The notes beneath the pieces were generated by a model, which did not search any database, was not told where the DNA came from, and was given only the letters and a program-made list of their open reading frames with translations. DNA of 64,000 nucleotides from the NCBI RefSeq assembly GCF_900102265.1, contig NZ_FNBH01000001.1, positions 930,001 to 994,000 on the forward strand, in the 5' to 3' direction. Below, in pieces: positions 52,127 to 61,172 of this stretch (the first letter of the stretch is position 1; each line of letters opens with the position of its first letter). Source of the DNA: Epilithonimonas hungarica. Its GTDB lineage: Bacteria > Bacteroidota > Bacteroidia > Flavobacteriales > Weeksellaceae. Position numbers and translations under genes: made by a program.

Positions 52127-52609
52127 TTAGTTAACTTTTTCCCATTTTTGATTTTGCTTCAGTTCAGAGATGTATTTGTAAAGAGCTGTTAATTTTTCGG
52201 GTTTTTCACCAGCTGATAATTTGATCTCTTTTTTGCTTCCATCTGAAAAATAGACTCTTAGATAGCTTTTTGAAGCATCCATTATCCTTTTGTCTTCGTA
52301 GTTGTCATTCAGGGTTTTTACATTGGCAGCATCTGTCAAGGCAATCAATTTTTCAAAATCTTCTTTACCGATTATCGATTTGAAAGTTCCTTCTCTCGGT
52401 GTGTCAAGTTGCCCGCGCTCACCTTCTGAAAAATTATAATGTTCAGCTTCCAGAATTGCAGTTCTATCTGGGTTAATGATAATTTTATAAATAGGGCAAA
52501 ATCCGAAGCAGGGGCCAACTTCATATTCGATTTTAGAATATTTTGAAGCTTTGGGAGAAGTACAGGAAATTAATCCAATTAAAATTAAAAGACTTAATAT
52601 ATATTTCAT
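52127..52609 (-). CDS. DUF6438 lipoprotein
   Basis: A 160-residue predicted lipoprotein. The start at 52609 gives MKYILSLLILIGLIS-C, with the lipobox Cys at residue 16; the upstream extension to 52636 starts with a TTG and is not needed. After the Cys follow KIEYEVGPCFGFCPIYKI, a family hallmark with two cysteines five residues apart that may form a disulfide, then GTFKSIIGKEDFEKLIALTD and YLRVYFSDGSKKEIKLSAG. Function is unknown. It lies directly behind the barrel-protein gene on the same strand with 42 bases between, so both may be co-expressed. Confidence 0.87.
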   Translation of the reverse strand: MKYILSLLILIGLISCTSPKASKYSKIEYEVGPCFGFCPIYKIIINPDRTAILEAEHYNFSEGERGQLDTPREGTFKSIIGKEDFEKLIALTDAANVKTLNDNYEDKRIMDASKSYLRVYFSDGSKKEIKLSAGEKPEKLTALYKYISELKQNQKWEKVN

Positions 52610-52651
52610 TGTAATTTTTTGTTCAATCTGTTTCAATAATTGTTCCGAAAA

Positions 52652-53263
52652 TTACTTGAATCGATAACCTAATCCGATCTGGAAAATAGATACCTTATTG
52701 TCTATGTTTCCTTCTTTGTTAATTTTGATAAAATTAAAATGATATCGGGCATCAATAAAGATGTTTTCTGTAAGTCTATATTCAGTTCCCACAAAAGGAA
52801 ATATATTGACAGTTTTTATATTGCCGATCTTTCCTGATTTATTATAAAAATTTTCTGGATTATACTCTACATTCGGGTCTATATTAATACCAAAATTAAA
52901 CCCCGCTGATAAAGAAAAAGGTTTTGAAATATAATATTTTGCAGATACAGGAATCTGAATTTGAGGAAATTTCAGTATGACTTTTTGAGTGCCTAAGTAT
53001 ACTACTTGCCCTCCAACTATATCATATAAGTCTTGGGTGTCATCTCCTCCTAATTCTGTGAATAATAATTCTATTTGTAAAGAAAATTTTTCTGACAATT
53101 GATGTTCTGCAACCCCTCCGAAATAAAAGAAAGATTTATTGTCTAGTTGGTAGTTCCCGGCCTTATAGCCAGATAAATTATAACCAGCTTTTACACCAAA
53201 ATGTGTTTGAGCAAACAAAAAAGACGATGTAGCCATTAATAATAGCAAATGAATTTTTTTCAT
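52652..53263 (-). CDS. Outer-membrane beta-barrel protein (PorT/OmpW-like size)
   Basis: A 203-residue exported barrel. Signal peptide KKIHLLLLMATSSFLFAQ, then THFGVKAGYNLSGYKAG, a standard opening for Bacteroidota outer-membrane barrel proteins, followed by amphipathic strands (FSLQIELLFTELGGDD, VSAKYYISKPFSLSAGFNFG, FIDARYHFNFIKINKEG) and the end FQIGLGYRFK with C-terminal Phe-Lys. No ligand is predictable. It lies between obg (upstream, same strand) and the DUF6438 gene, with an 18-base gap to obg, so all three may form one unit. Confidence 0.85.
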   Translation of the reverse strand: MKKIHLLLLMATSSFLFAQTHFGVKAGYNLSGYKAGNYQLDNKSFFYFGGVAEHQLSEKFSLQIELLFTELGGDDTQDLYDIVGGQVVYLGTQKVILKFPQIQIPVSAKYYISKPFSLSAGFNFGINIDPNVEYNPENFYNKSGKIGNIKTVNIFPFVGTEYRLTENIFIDARYHFNFIKINKEGNIDNKVSIFQIGLGYRFK

Positions 53264-53281
53264 AGTTATTAGTTTTGATTT

Positions 53282-54265
53282 TTATCCGTGCAATTTTTTC
53301 CAGATAGCGTCTTTCAGTTCCTGCAGGCCTTCGCCAGTCACGCCTGAAAAAAATAAAGGCTGTCTGTTTTCCGGAAATTCTGCAGAGATCTCCTTCTTCA
53401 GTTCATCATCCAAAAGATCGGCTTTGGAAACTGACAGGATGAAATCTTTATCCACTAGTTCTGGATTATATTCTTTCAGCTCATTTTCCAAAATTTTGAA
53501 CTCATGGAAATGGTCTTCAGAATCTGCAGGGATCAAAAATAGCAAAATTGAATTTCTCTCAATATGTCTTAAGAATCTATGCCCAAGACCTTTTCCTTCT
53601 GCAGCACCTTCGATGATTCCAGGAATGTCTGCCATTACAAAAGATTTGTAATTTCTCCATTCCACGATTCCAAGATTGGGTGTCAAAGTTGTAAAGGCAT
53701 AATCTGCAATTTTAGGTCTCGCAGCAGAAACAGACGAGAGAAGAGTTGATTTACCAGCATTAGGAAAACCTACTAATCCAACATCGGCAAGGAGTTTTAG
53801 TTCAAAGGTAATATAGCCTTCCTGTCCTTCCATTCCAGGCTGCGCATATCTGGGTGTTTGATTGGTAGAGGACTTGAAATGCTCATTTCCTTTTCCGCCT
53901 TTTCCACCTTCCATCAAGATGATCTCTTGCCCATCTTCCAGGATCTCTGCTATGATCTCGCCTTCTTCATTTCTGGCAATGGTGCCCAAAGGAACATTGA
54001 TGTAAACATCTGCGCCATAAGCACCGGTCAATTGATTTTTTTGACCATTTTGTCCACGTTCCGCTTTTACATGTCGGGTGTATCTTAAAGGCAAAAGAGT
54101 CCATTCATGTGCATTTCCTTTCATTATTACGTGACCACCGCGTCCGCCATCACCGCCATCCGGACCTCCTTTCGGGATGTATTTTTCTCTACGAAGGTGG
54201 GCTGATCCAGCACCGCCGTGACCACTTGTGCAATGGATTTTGACGTAATCTACGAAATTTGACAT
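53282..54265 (-). CDS. obg: GTPase Obg (CgtA), ribosome-associated
   Basis: A 327-residue essential GTPase involved in 50S ribosome assembly and stress response. The N-terminal glycine-rich Obg fold ([39 protein letters not shown]) spans about 1-158. The G domain has GFPNAGKST (G1), FTTLTPN (G2), [16 protein letters not shown] (G3), SKADLLDDE (G4) and SGVTGEGL (G5). It lacks the extra C-terminal domain of some Gram-positive Obg. The start at 54265 ([10 protein letters not shown]) is chosen; a TTG seven codons earlier would add an unconserved leader. It follows adk and hpt on the same strand. Confidence 0.97.
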   Translation of the reverse strand: MSNFVDYVKIHCTSGHGGAGSAHLRREKYIPKGGPDGGDGGRGGHVIMKGNAHEWTLLPLRYTRHVKAERGQNGQKNQLTGAYGADVYINVPLGTIARNEEGEIIAEILEDGQEIILMEGGKGGKGNEHFKSSTNQTPRYAQPGMEGQEGYITFELKLLADVGLVGFPNAGKSTLLSSVSAARPKIADYAFTTLTPNLGIVEWRNYKSFVMADIPGIIEGAAEGKGLGHRFLRHIERNSILLFLIPADSEDHFHEFKILENELKEYNPELVDKDFILSVSKADLLDDELKKEISAEFPENRQPLFFSGVTGEGLQELKDAIWKKLHG

Positions 54266-54353
54266 ATTACTTGGTATTATAGACAAATAGAGAATAGATG
54301 ATAGACTTTTTCAAGATGGTCTATGATCTACTCTCTAAAAATGAAAGTTTCTT

Positions 54354-54932
54354 TTATTTAATTTTTTCTACTTCTGCAAATAGTTTTTCAGAGATCTCGG
54401 AAATGTCTCCGATTCCGTTAACCTCTACATATTTGCCTTGTTTTTTATATAATTCTGCAACTTCTGCAGTTTTTGTATAATATTCTGTGATCCTGTTGCG
54501 GATGATATCTTCATTAGAATCATCAGTTCTGCCACTGGTTTCTCCTCTTTTCAGAAGTCTTTCCACAAGAACTTCATCATCAACAATTAATGAAAGACAA
54601 ATACTGATCTCAGAATCCAATTGTTCTTTTACAATAGTCTCCAAAGCTTCTGTTTGAGTAGCGGTTCTTGGAAATCCGTCAAAAATGAATCCATTGGTTT
54701 CTGTTGGCTTTCTCAATTCATCGATCAACATATCAATAGTTACCTGGTCAGGAACCAATTCTCCTTTGTCGATGTAAGATTTTGCTAATTTCCCAAGGTC
54801 TGTATCATTTTTCATATTGTAACGAAAAAGATCTCCCGTAGAAATTTGTTTCAAATTGAATTTCTCGATAAGATGCTGAGCTTGGGTTCCTTTTCCACTT
54901 CCCGGAGGGCCAAAGAGAACAATATTGATCAT
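54354..54932 (-). CDS. adk: Adenylate kinase
   Basis: Interconverts ATP + AMP and 2 ADP. At 192 residues it is the short form with a small LID and no zinc cysteines. Landmarks: P-loop GPPGSGKGTQ at 7-16, the AMP-binding STGDLFRYN, GFIFDGFPRTATQTEALE, and the LID region LKRGETSGRTDDSNEDII. All catalytic Arg residues appear in place. It sits between hpt and obg on the same strand, a typical flavobacterial order, with 47-base and 88-base gaps. Confidence 0.97.
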   Translation of the reverse strand: MINIVLFGPPGSGKGTQAQHLIEKFNLKQISTGDLFRYNMKNDTDLGKLAKSYIDKGELVPDQVTIDMLIDELRKPTETNGFIFDGFPRTATQTEALETIVKEQLDSEISICLSLIVDDEVLVERLLKRGETSGRTDDSNEDIIRNRITEYYTKTAEVAELYKKQGKYVEVNGIGDISEISEKLFAEVEKIK

Positions 54933-54979
54933 ATTTTCTTTAATTTATAGATTTATTTCTTTTTTCTTGAGCAGAAAGT

Positions 54980-55534
54980 TTAATGATTGATCCTGCCTTC
55001 TTCCAATTGATATAGGTCAGGCAAGTTTCTTCCCAATTCATCATAGTCCAATCCGTATCCTAATACAAACTTGTTTGGGATCTCTTTTGCGACATAATCT
55101 ACTTTGAAATCTTTCTTGAAAACATCAGGTTTCAAAAGTAAAGTAGCTACTTTTAGGGATTTTGGACGTTGGGTGTTCTTGAAATATTCAAAAAGGTTTT
55201 CTAAAGTATTTCCTGTGTCGACGATGTCCTCCATAAGGATGATGTGACGATCGACAACATCTTTTGTAAGTTCCATTTTTTTATAAACAATACCTGTGGA
55301 TTGAGTTCCGGAGTAAGAACTTACCTGTAAAAATGCGATTTCACATTTACCGGGATAATATTTTAAAAAATCTGAGAAAAACATGATCACGCCATTCAGA
55401 ACTCCAATGAAAATCGGAGTTTCATCCTTGTAATCTTCGTAAACTCTTTCGGCTAGGGTTTTTATAATTTCCTGAATTTCATCATGTTTCAGGTAGGGAA
55501 CGAAACTTTTGTCGTGAACTTGTATAGACTCCAT
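54980..55534 (-). CDS. hpt: Hypoxanthine phosphoribosyltransferase
   Basis: Salvages hypoxanthine or guanine with PRPP. The 184-residue protein carries the PRPP loop ILMEDIVDTGNTLENLFEYF and the base-binding segment VDYVAKEIPNKFVLGYGLDY; an early GVLNGVIMFFSDFLKYYPG matches the PP loop. The start at 55534 (MESIQVHDKSF) is used because the frame above it begins with TTG. A -7-like TATTTTTG on the minus strand (55557-55550) lies just upstream but without a well-spaced -33 box. It is the first gene of the hpt-adk-obg run. Confidence 0.95.
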   Translation of the reverse strand: MESIQVHDKSFVPYLKHDEIQEIIKTLAERVYEDYKDETPIFIGVLNGVIMFFSDFLKYYPGKCEIAFLQVSSYSGTQSTGIVYKKMELTKDVVDRHIILMEDIVDTGNTLENLFEYFKNTQRPKSLKVATLLLKPDVFKKDFKVDYVAKEIPNKFVLGYGLDYDELGRNLPDLYQLEEGRINH

Positions 55535-55663
55535 ATGTATTTCAAAGCACAAAAATAAGATTTTTATGCCAAATGACCGATTTTCTTTTTTGAAGCTTTT
55601 TCATCGAGGACTAATACAATTTAATTATCTATATTTGCGTTACGTTTCTGAAAAAGGATAATT

Positions 55664-56710
55664 ATGTTCAAATCGCTTTTCCATTGGAAAGTATTACTTA
55701 ATATAGTTTTGGCAATGGCATTTTTTGCCGGTCTGGTCTGGCTCACGTTCCGTTGGCTGGAGTTTCATACCAATCATGGGGAAGAAGCCCCTGTTCCTAA
55801 TGTGATGAACATGACCGTTCATGATGCTATAAAAGTATTAGATGATTCTGGTCTGGAGTATGAGGTCGATAGTTTCAAATATGACCCGAAATTTCGCCCC
55901 CTTCAGGTTTTAGCTGTTTTCCCTTCGCCAGGTTCTAATGTAAAAAACGGCAGAGCTATTGTGTTGAAGGTTAATCCTAAGACTTGGGCAAAAGTAGCGG
56001 TTCCTGATATTATTGATAGATATAAAGGTTTGGCGTTCAATCAGCTGAATCTTGTTGGGTTGAAAGTCGGGGACACGCTTTATGAGCCAAGTATCCAAAG
56101 AGACGCTGTGCTAAGAATTATGTACAATGGAACTAGCATAAAGCCGGGAACTTTACTTCCCAAATTTTCCGTAGTTGGATTGGTCATCGGATCGGGGCCA
56201 CTTAGGAATGTTACAATTCCGAATGTTGTGGGAAGAACCGTTCAGGAGGCCAAAAAGATTATCGCACAAGCATTGTTTGAAGTTGGGATTGTAGAACATG
56301 AAGATGGCGGAAAAGATGAATCCGATATTGTTTATTACCAAGATCCGGAATTTGGGGCTCAAAGAGATCAGGGTATGCAGATCGATCTTTGGGCAAGTAA
56401 GAAGACACCAGCAGAGTTGCAGAACAAGATCAAGCAGCTGGATGAAATGTATCGTCCAAAAATAGATACGACATTAGCACCAATACAATACAATGAGGTT
56501 TCACCAATTGAACAAAAACCTCAGGCTCAAAAGACGGCTACAACTACAGATCAACCTGCATCAGGAGCTGCAACGACTGTTACGAAACCAAAGACGGTAA
56601 CTACACAGCCAGTGACAAGTCCCAGTTCAGTTCCAAAACAGAATGGAACATCTCCACAAACGACAAAACCTGTAGAAAAACCAAAGCCAAAAAAGGTAGT
56701 CATTGAGTAA
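55664..56710 (+). CDS. Membrane-anchored PASTA-domain protein
   Basis: A 348-residue protein with an N-terminal membrane helix (VLLNIVLAMAFFAGLVWLTF, about 10-29) and then three PASTA-type repeats in the periplasm: PNVMNMTVHDAIKVLDDSGL (about 43-105), VPDIIDRYKGLAFNQLNLVG (about 112-180) and IPNVVGRTVQEAKKIIAQAL (about 185-250). The tail after about 270 is Pro/Thr/Lys-rich and probably disordered. No kinase domain is attached, unlike Ser/Thr kinases with PASTA repeats. It may bind peptidoglycan; this is inference from the domain. A -7-like TATATTTG lies at 55630-55637. It starts divergently from hpt and precedes rluD. Confidence 0.9.
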   Translation: MFKSLFHWKVLLNIVLAMAFFAGLVWLTFRWLEFHTNHGEEAPVPNVMNMTVHDAIKVLDDSGLEYEVDSFKYDPKFRPLQVLAVFPSPGSNVKNGRAIVLKVNPKTWAKVAVPDIIDRYKGLAFNQLNLVGLKVGDTLYEPSIQRDAVLRIMYNGTSIKPGTLLPKFSVVGLVIGSGPLRNVTIPNVVGRTVQEAKKIIAQALFEVGIVEHEDGGKDESDIVYYQDPEFGAQRDQGMQIDLWASKKTPAELQNKIKQLDEMYRPKIDTTLAPIQYNEVSPIEQKPQAQKTATTTDQPASGAATTVTKPKTVTTQPVTSPSSVPKQNGTSPQTTKPVEKPKPKKVVIE

Positions 56711-56727
56711 AGAAATAAAATTTAAAT

Positions 56728-56762
56728 AAAAAAGGGCTTCGACTAATAGTTGAAGCCTTTTT
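56728..56762 (+). terminator. Terminator-like hairpin between the PASTA gene and rluD
   Basis: AAAAAGGGCTTCGACT pairs with AGTTGAAGCCTTTTT with one bulge and one G-U, 18 bases after the PASTA gene stop and 11 bases before the rluD start. It separates two same-strand genes that otherwise look like an operon. Confidence 0.65.
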
Positions 56763-56773
56763 AAAATAAGGGT

Positions 56774-57841
56774 ATGCTTGACGAGAACGAAGATTTCTTA
56801 GAAGACGAAATATTAAATGATGATAATTCCAATGAAGATGAAAACAGTGGATTGTATGAACATGTGAATATTAAAGTAGATAAAAACCAAGAACCACTTC
56901 GGGTGGATAAATATTTATCTATTTTTCGCCAAAATTCTTCCCGAAACAAGATCTCCCAAACTTGTAGGGCAGGTAATGTTGTTGTAAACGGAACTGTTGT
57001 AAAGCAAAATTACAGGGTAAAGCCTGGAGACGAGATCAGCGTTCTTCTAGCACATCCACCAAGGGAAAATGTTATCATTCCACAAGATATCCCCATCAAT
57101 ATTGTTTATGAAGATGCGGACTTGATCGTTGTAGACAAACATGCAGGAATGGTAGTTCATCCAGGGTTTGGGAATTGGGATGGCACATTGGTCAATGCGT
57201 TGGCATTTCATTTTGCTAAAGACCCGAATTATAATTCCGATCTGGATAGAGTAGGATTGGTCCATAGAATTGATAAAGATACTTCCGGATTACTGGTCAT
57301 TGCGAAAACTGAATATGCATTAAGTTATTTGGCCAAACAATTCTTTGACAGAAAAACCAGACGTCTTTATTGGGCTTTTGTCTGGGGAAATGTTCAAGAT
57401 GATGAAGGAACAATAACTGGACACATTGGGAGACATCCAAAAAACAGGATGCAGATGTACACTTATGAAGATGGTAGCCATGGTAAGCATGCTGTGACAC
57501 ATTACAAGGTTTTGGAACGATTTCGGTATATGACTTGGATAGAATGTAAGTTGGAAACAGGGAGAACGCATCAGATCCGTGCCCATATGAAACATATTGG
57601 CCATACCTTGTTTAATGATGAGAGGTATGAAGGGAACATCATAATGCGAGGTGTCAATCTTCCAAAGTATAAACAATTTGTACAGAATGTTTTTGAGGTT
57701 TTACCAAGACATGCCTTGCATGCGCATACTCTGGGATTCATTCATCCTACTACAAAAAAGGAAATGTACTTTGAAAGCCCGATGCCGAAAGATATGCTGG
57801 ATGCTGCAGAACGTTGGAGAAAATATTTAGATAATAATTAG
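56774..57841 (+). CDS. rluD: RluD-type 23S rRNA pseudouridine synthase
   Basis: A 355-residue enzyme that makes pseudouridines in helix 69 of 23S rRNA. An acidic N-terminal extension (LDENEDFLEDEILNDDNSNE) precedes an S4 RNA-binding domain (about 38-85, RVDKYLSIFRQNSSRNKIS) and the catalytic domain with HRIDKDTSGLLVIAK, where the catalytic Asp is near residue 166. Further landmarks: IVVDKHAGMVVHPG and ECKLETGRTHQIRAHMKHIG. The long acidic leader is typical in flavobacteria. It starts 64 bases after the PASTA gene, across a hairpin, and is followed by porP at 19 bases. Confidence 0.96.
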   Translation: MLDENEDFLEDEILNDDNSNEDENSGLYEHVNIKVDKNQEPLRVDKYLSIFRQNSSRNKISQTCRAGNVVVNGTVVKQNYRVKPGDEISVLLAHPPRENVIIPQDIPINIVYEDADLIVVDKHAGMVVHPGFGNWDGTLVNALAFHFAKDPNYNSDLDRVGLVHRIDKDTSGLLVIAKTEYALSYLAKQFFDRKTRRLYWAFVWGNVQDDEGTITGHIGRHPKNRMQMYTYEDGSHGKHAVTHYKVLERFRYMTWIECKLETGRTHQIRAHMKHIGHTLFNDERYEGNIIMRGVNLPKYKQFVQNVFEVLPRHALHAHTLGFIHPTTKKEMYFESPMPKDMLDAAERWRKYLDNN

Positions 57842-57860
57842 AGTTTTATATATTTGTAAT

Positions 57861-58829
57861 GTGAAGAAGAACTATATATTTTATAAAGTATTTTTATTGC
57901 TTGCCACGGGTCTTTTTATAGATGCCAAAGCACAGGAAACTTTGCCTTTCTATCAGCAATATCTTGTTGACGGAGATTTCTTATTCAATCCGGCTTTATT
58001 GGGCAAAACAGATGATGTGGTTCTGAATCTGAATTATCAGAAGCAATTTTCACAACTCGATGAATCTCCTAATGTGCAAACTATAGGTTTGCATGCAAAC
58101 GTTTTTGATAGGGTAGGAGCAGGTATCTCATTTTTCAGAGATCAGAATGGCCCGATATCTTCCAATGGTTTGATGTTGGGTGCTTCATATTTTATTCCTA
58201 TTTCAGATGAGGAAGACCGCCAGGACCAGTTTTCGTTTGGTATAGGTACAAATCTTTATAATATGAATATCGATTATACCCAACTTAATCCCGAACAACC
58301 CGGCGATCCTGTTTTGGGAGAGAACACAAACGATATTTTTATTGCTTACGCCAATCTAGGAGCAGCAGTAAAATATAGAGGCTTTTTTGGAGGAGTTTCG
58401 GTTATTGATATTCCGATCAGTAATGATATCCCTATTGTGAATGGGATAGAACCTTCGCCCACCAAATTTTATCTTAACGCAGGTTACGATTGGCATTTTA
58501 CAGATGGTATATTTTTAACACCTTCTTTGATGATGAACCTTAATACCAATTCCGCAAGAATATTTGATTATAATTTGATGGCAACAGCTTTCGGTGAGAA
58601 AAATAATATCTCTGCCGGAATCAGTTTCCGAAGTGCAAAAAGTGCTGTTGGAAGCCAAAATTTAGGAATGTCACCTATCATCAAAGGTCGAGTAGGTAAT
58701 TTCACATTTGGTGGTGTTTATAATTTTGGTGTTTCGGAACTGACTGAGAATTTTGGGAATAGTTTTATGCTATCCATTGGATTTAATATCGAAAACTTTA
58801 TCAACGCAAGAGGTTTCCGATACAGATAA
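57861..58829 (+). CDS. PorP/SprF-family T9SS membrane protein
   Basis: A 322-residue outer-membrane protein of the PorP/SprF family, which helps to deliver and anchor T9SS cargo. It starts with GTG at 57861 (KKNYIFYKVFLLLATGLFID, cleavage after AKAQ) and opens with the family pattern LPFYQQYLVDGDFLFNPALL, then GISFFRDQNGPISSNGLML and a series of barrel strands to GFNIENFINARGFRYR. It lies 19 bases behind rluD, so it may be translated from the same message. Its presence fits the T9SS cargo genes elsewhere in the window. The usual partner, a giant SprB-like adhesin gene, is not adjacent. Confidence 0.93.
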   Translation: MKKNYIFYKVFLLLATGLFIDAKAQETLPFYQQYLVDGDFLFNPALLGKTDDVVLNLNYQKQFSQLDESPNVQTIGLHANVFDRVGAGISFFRDQNGPISSNGLMLGASYFIPISDEEDRQDQFSFGIGTNLYNMNIDYTQLNPEQPGDPVLGENTNDIFIAYANLGAAVKYRGFFGGVSVIDIPISNDIPIVNGIEPSPTKFYLNAGYDWHFTDGIFLTPSLMMNLNTNSARIFDYNLMATAFGEKNNISAGISFRSAKSAVGSQNLGMSPIIKGRVGNFTFGGVYNFGVSELTENFGNSFMLSIGFNIENFINARGFRYR

Positions 58830-58852
58830 ATAATATAATTTGAATAAATTTG

Positions 58853-58877
58853 AGCTCTGATTTTTCAGGGCTTTTTT
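58853..58877 (+). terminator. Terminator after porP, abutting the hemW start
   Basis: AGCTCTGA and TCAGGGCT pair (one G-U) around TTTT and run into six T residues, ending one base before the hemW start codon at 58879. hemW must therefore start from a promoter further up or by readthrough. Confidence 0.6.
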
Positions 58878-58878
58878 A

Positions 58879-60003
58879 ATGATTTACCTTCACATTCCTT
58901 TCTGCAAACAAAAATGCAGCTATTGTAACTTTCATTTTTCAACTTCTTTTAGTTTGAAGGATGAGATGTTGTCAGCTATTAAAAAAGAAATCAGGCTAAG
59001 ACATAACGAACTTGAAAATAGATCCTTAAAATCCCTTTATTTTGGAGGAGGGACGCCTTCTGTTTTAAGTGTTGATGAAATCAAATCTTTAATTGATGAA
59101 ATTCAAAAATATTTCAGTTTTGATGAGAATATTGAAATTACTTTAGAATCCAACCCAGACGACCTTAATAAAAACTTTCTCAAAGAATTATCTCAGACAG
59201 AAATTAATCGATTGTCCATTGGAACGCAGAGTTTTTTTGATCAAGATCTGAAATTCATGAATCGTGCTCATAATGCTTCCGAAGCTGAAAGTTCGATTAA
59301 AAGAGCTCAGGATTTCGGTTTGGAAAATATCAGCATCGATTTGATTTACGGTTCGCCCACTTCCAACTTTGAGATATGGAAAGAAAATCTCAGTAAAACG
59401 ATTGAACTGCAAGTTCCGCACGTTTCGTCTTATGCTTTAACGGTTGAACCAAAAACTGCTTTGGAAAAATGGATTGAGAATGGGAAAGTGAGTTCTCCTG
59501 AAGAAGCAGAACAGAATCAGGAATTCTATTATATGAAAGATTTCTTAAAAGATAATGGATTCGACCATTATGAGATTTCAAACTTTGGAAAGCCTGGATT
59601 TCATTCCAGACACAATTCTGCTTATTGGAAATCCGAGGCTTATCTGGGGATTGGCCCGTCTGCGCATTCTTACAATGGCAATCTCGAAAGAAGCTGGAAT
59701 GTTGCCAATAATTCGCTTTATATCAAAAATATCAACCAGGATCTTCTTCCAAAGGAAACCGAAATCCTCTCTGAAAAAGACCGATTCAACGAAATGATGA
59801 TGATCGGACTCAGGACAATTTGGGGCGTTGATCTGGGAAAAATCTATCAAAACTTCTCTTCAGAAATAATCGATTATCTTAATAAAGAAATTAAACCTAA
59901 ATTGGAATCCGGAATTTTAATAATCGAAGATAATTACCTCAAAATTCCTGAAACACATTGGTTTTTAGCAGACGGCATTGCGAGTGATTTATTTATCATT
60001 TAA
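58879..60003 (+). CDS. hemW: Radical-SAM heme chaperone HemW
   Basis: A 374-residue radical SAM protein once called oxygen-independent coproporphyrinogen oxidase but acting as a heme chaperone in most bacteria. The cluster motif is HIPFCKQKCSYCNFHF (Cys9, Cys13, Cys16), followed by LYFGGGTPSVLS, ITLESNPDDLNK, LSIGTQSF and the family stretch ISIDLIYGSPTSNFEIW. HemN-type enzymes have a fourth Cys and longer N-terminus, which are absent. The C-terminal HemN_C-like domain is present (GLRTIWGVDLGKIY). It is placed behind porP with a terminator at the junction. Confidence 0.94.
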   Translation: MIYLHIPFCKQKCSYCNFHFSTSFSLKDEMLSAIKKEIRLRHNELENRSLKSLYFGGGTPSVLSVDEIKSLIDEIQKYFSFDENIEITLESNPDDLNKNFLKELSQTEINRLSIGTQSFFDQDLKFMNRAHNASEAESSIKRAQDFGLENISIDLIYGSPTSNFEIWKENLSKTIELQVPHVSSYALTVEPKTALEKWIENGKVSSPEEAEQNQEFYYMKDFLKDNGFDHYEISNFGKPGFHSRHNSAYWKSEAYLGIGPSAHSYNGNLERSWNVANNSLYIKNINQDLLPKETEILSEKDRFNEMMMIGLRTIWGVDLGKIYQNFSSEIIDYLNKEIKPKLESGILIIEDNYLKIPETHWFLADGIASDLFII

Positions 60004-60005
60004 AC

Positions 60006-60078
60006 ACATCGACAAACTCAGGCTGACAATACTAAGAATTAGTATTAGAGTTGTCACATTGGGCCTGTCGAAATGTTT
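60006..60078. repeat. GTTGTCACATTG-type intergenic repeat, copy 2
   Basis: A nested structure: outer CATCGACA and TGTCGAAATG, inner perfect stem AATACTAA-GAA-TTAGTATT (60028-60046), and the segment 60050-60078 that matches 13313-13341 at 27 of 29 bases. Confidence 0.6.
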
Positions 60079-60120
60079 TTTGGAATAAAAATTTCACTAC
60101 TTTTGTAAAGCTAAATATTT

Positions 60121-60199
60121 GCTGAGTTTTACGCTTTTGCGAGCATAAAAACATTGCAATTGTCAAAAAAACTTTGCGAACTTTGCGGTCAAAATAACA
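60121..60199 (+). repeat. CTTTGCG-type intergenic element, copy 3
   Basis: A 79-base element starting GCTGAGTTTTACGCTTTTGC and ending CTTTGCGAACTTTGCGGTCA then AAATAA, 15 bases before the murI start. It is the same length as copy 1. Confidence 0.6.
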
Positions 60200-60214
60200 G
60201 ATAAAGATTATCTC

Positions 60215-61045
60215 TTGAAAAAGAAAAAAGCCGATTACACACATCTATCAGCTAATCAACCAATCGGGATTTTTGATTCCGGCGTTGGTGGATTAACAGT
60301 TGCGAAAGAAATCAAAAGATTGTTGCCGAACGAAGATTTGATTTATTTTGGTGATACAAAACATCTTCCTTATGGTGAAAAATCCCGTGAGGCCATCGTC
60401 GGTTATTCAACAAAAATTACCAATTTTCTGATTGAGCAAAATTGTAAAGCGATTGTAATTGCTTGTAATACCGCTACAGCCAATGCTTTGCAGGAAGTTC
60501 AGGAATTAGTTGCGGACAGAGTTCCAGTGATTGATGTGATCAATCCTGTGGCTGAAAAAGTATCTTACGAAATTCATAACAACGTTGGTGTAATTGCCAC
60601 TAAAGCAACCGTGAATTCCGGACTTTATAAAAAATCAATCCGAAAACATAACAAGTTCATCAAGGTTGACGAATTGGCAACGCCGCTTTTGGTCCCGGCA
60701 ATCGAAGAAGGTTTTAAAAATCATCCGATCACCCATTCGATTATTTATAATTATTTGAGTAATAGTAAATTAAAAAATATCGAAACTTTGATTCTTGGCT
60801 GTACACATTATCCGCTTTTGATTGACGAAATCAAGCAGTATTATGGAAACCGTGTCCGCGTCATAGATTCTCCGAATATTGTTGCTAATCAGTTGAAAAT
60901 GATTTTAGACAAACATCATCTTTTGAATGAAGAGAATCATCAATCCACATATCAATTTTTCTTGTCGGATATTACTAAGAATTTCGAAAAAATATCAAAA
61001 AAATTCTTTGGAAAATCGATAGATCTGGAATTGAAAGTTCTTTAA
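60215..61045 (+). CDS. murI: Glutamate racemase
   Basis: Makes D-glutamate for peptidoglycan. The 276-residue protein has both catalytic cysteines: ACNTATANALQEV and LGCTHYPLLIDEI. The N-terminal IGIFDSGVGGLTVAKEI and YFGDTKHLPYGEKSREA are conserved. Translation most likely starts with TTG at 60215 (giving KKKKADYTHLSANQPIGIFD); there is no ATG in frame between the upstream stop and the conserved core, so a non-ATG start is required. It follows a CTTTGCG-type element by 15 bases. It is not in a cell-wall cluster. Confidence 0.94.
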   Translation: MKKKKADYTHLSANQPIGIFDSGVGGLTVAKEIKRLLPNEDLIYFGDTKHLPYGEKSREAIVGYSTKITNFLIEQNCKAIVIACNTATANALQEVQELVADRVPVIDVINPVAEKVSYEIHNNVGVIATKATVNSGLYKKSIRKHNKFIKVDELATPLLVPAIEEGFKNHPITHSIIYNYLSNSKLKNIETLILGCTHYPLLIDEIKQYYGNRVRVIDSPNIVANQLKMILDKHHLLNEENHQSTYQFFLSDITKNFEKISKKFFGKSIDLELKVL

Positions 61046-61051
61046 GATTTA

Positions 61052-61166
61052 AACCACATAGGCAAATAGTTTTTACTTAATAAAATTTTGAGGGACAAAT
61101 GGTAATTTGCTATTTGCTCTTTATTATTTAAATTTTCAGCTTAATTTTCTATGTGCCTATGTGGTT
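61052..61166. repeat. Long inverted repeat (115-base hairpin family, second member)
   Basis: Left arm AACCACATAGGCAAATAG (61052-61069) and right arm CTATGTGCCTATGTGGTT (61149-61166) match at 17 of 18 positions. Span and arm style (AACCACA) match the element at 10242-10354. It lies between convergent murI and the LysR gene and could end both transcripts. Confidence 0.65.
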
Positions 61167-61172
61167 AAACAA

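Noticed and set aside
52652-53263. T9SS component PorT/SprT
   Set aside because: The size and opening are similar but also common to many small barrels; the evidence does not allow the specific name.
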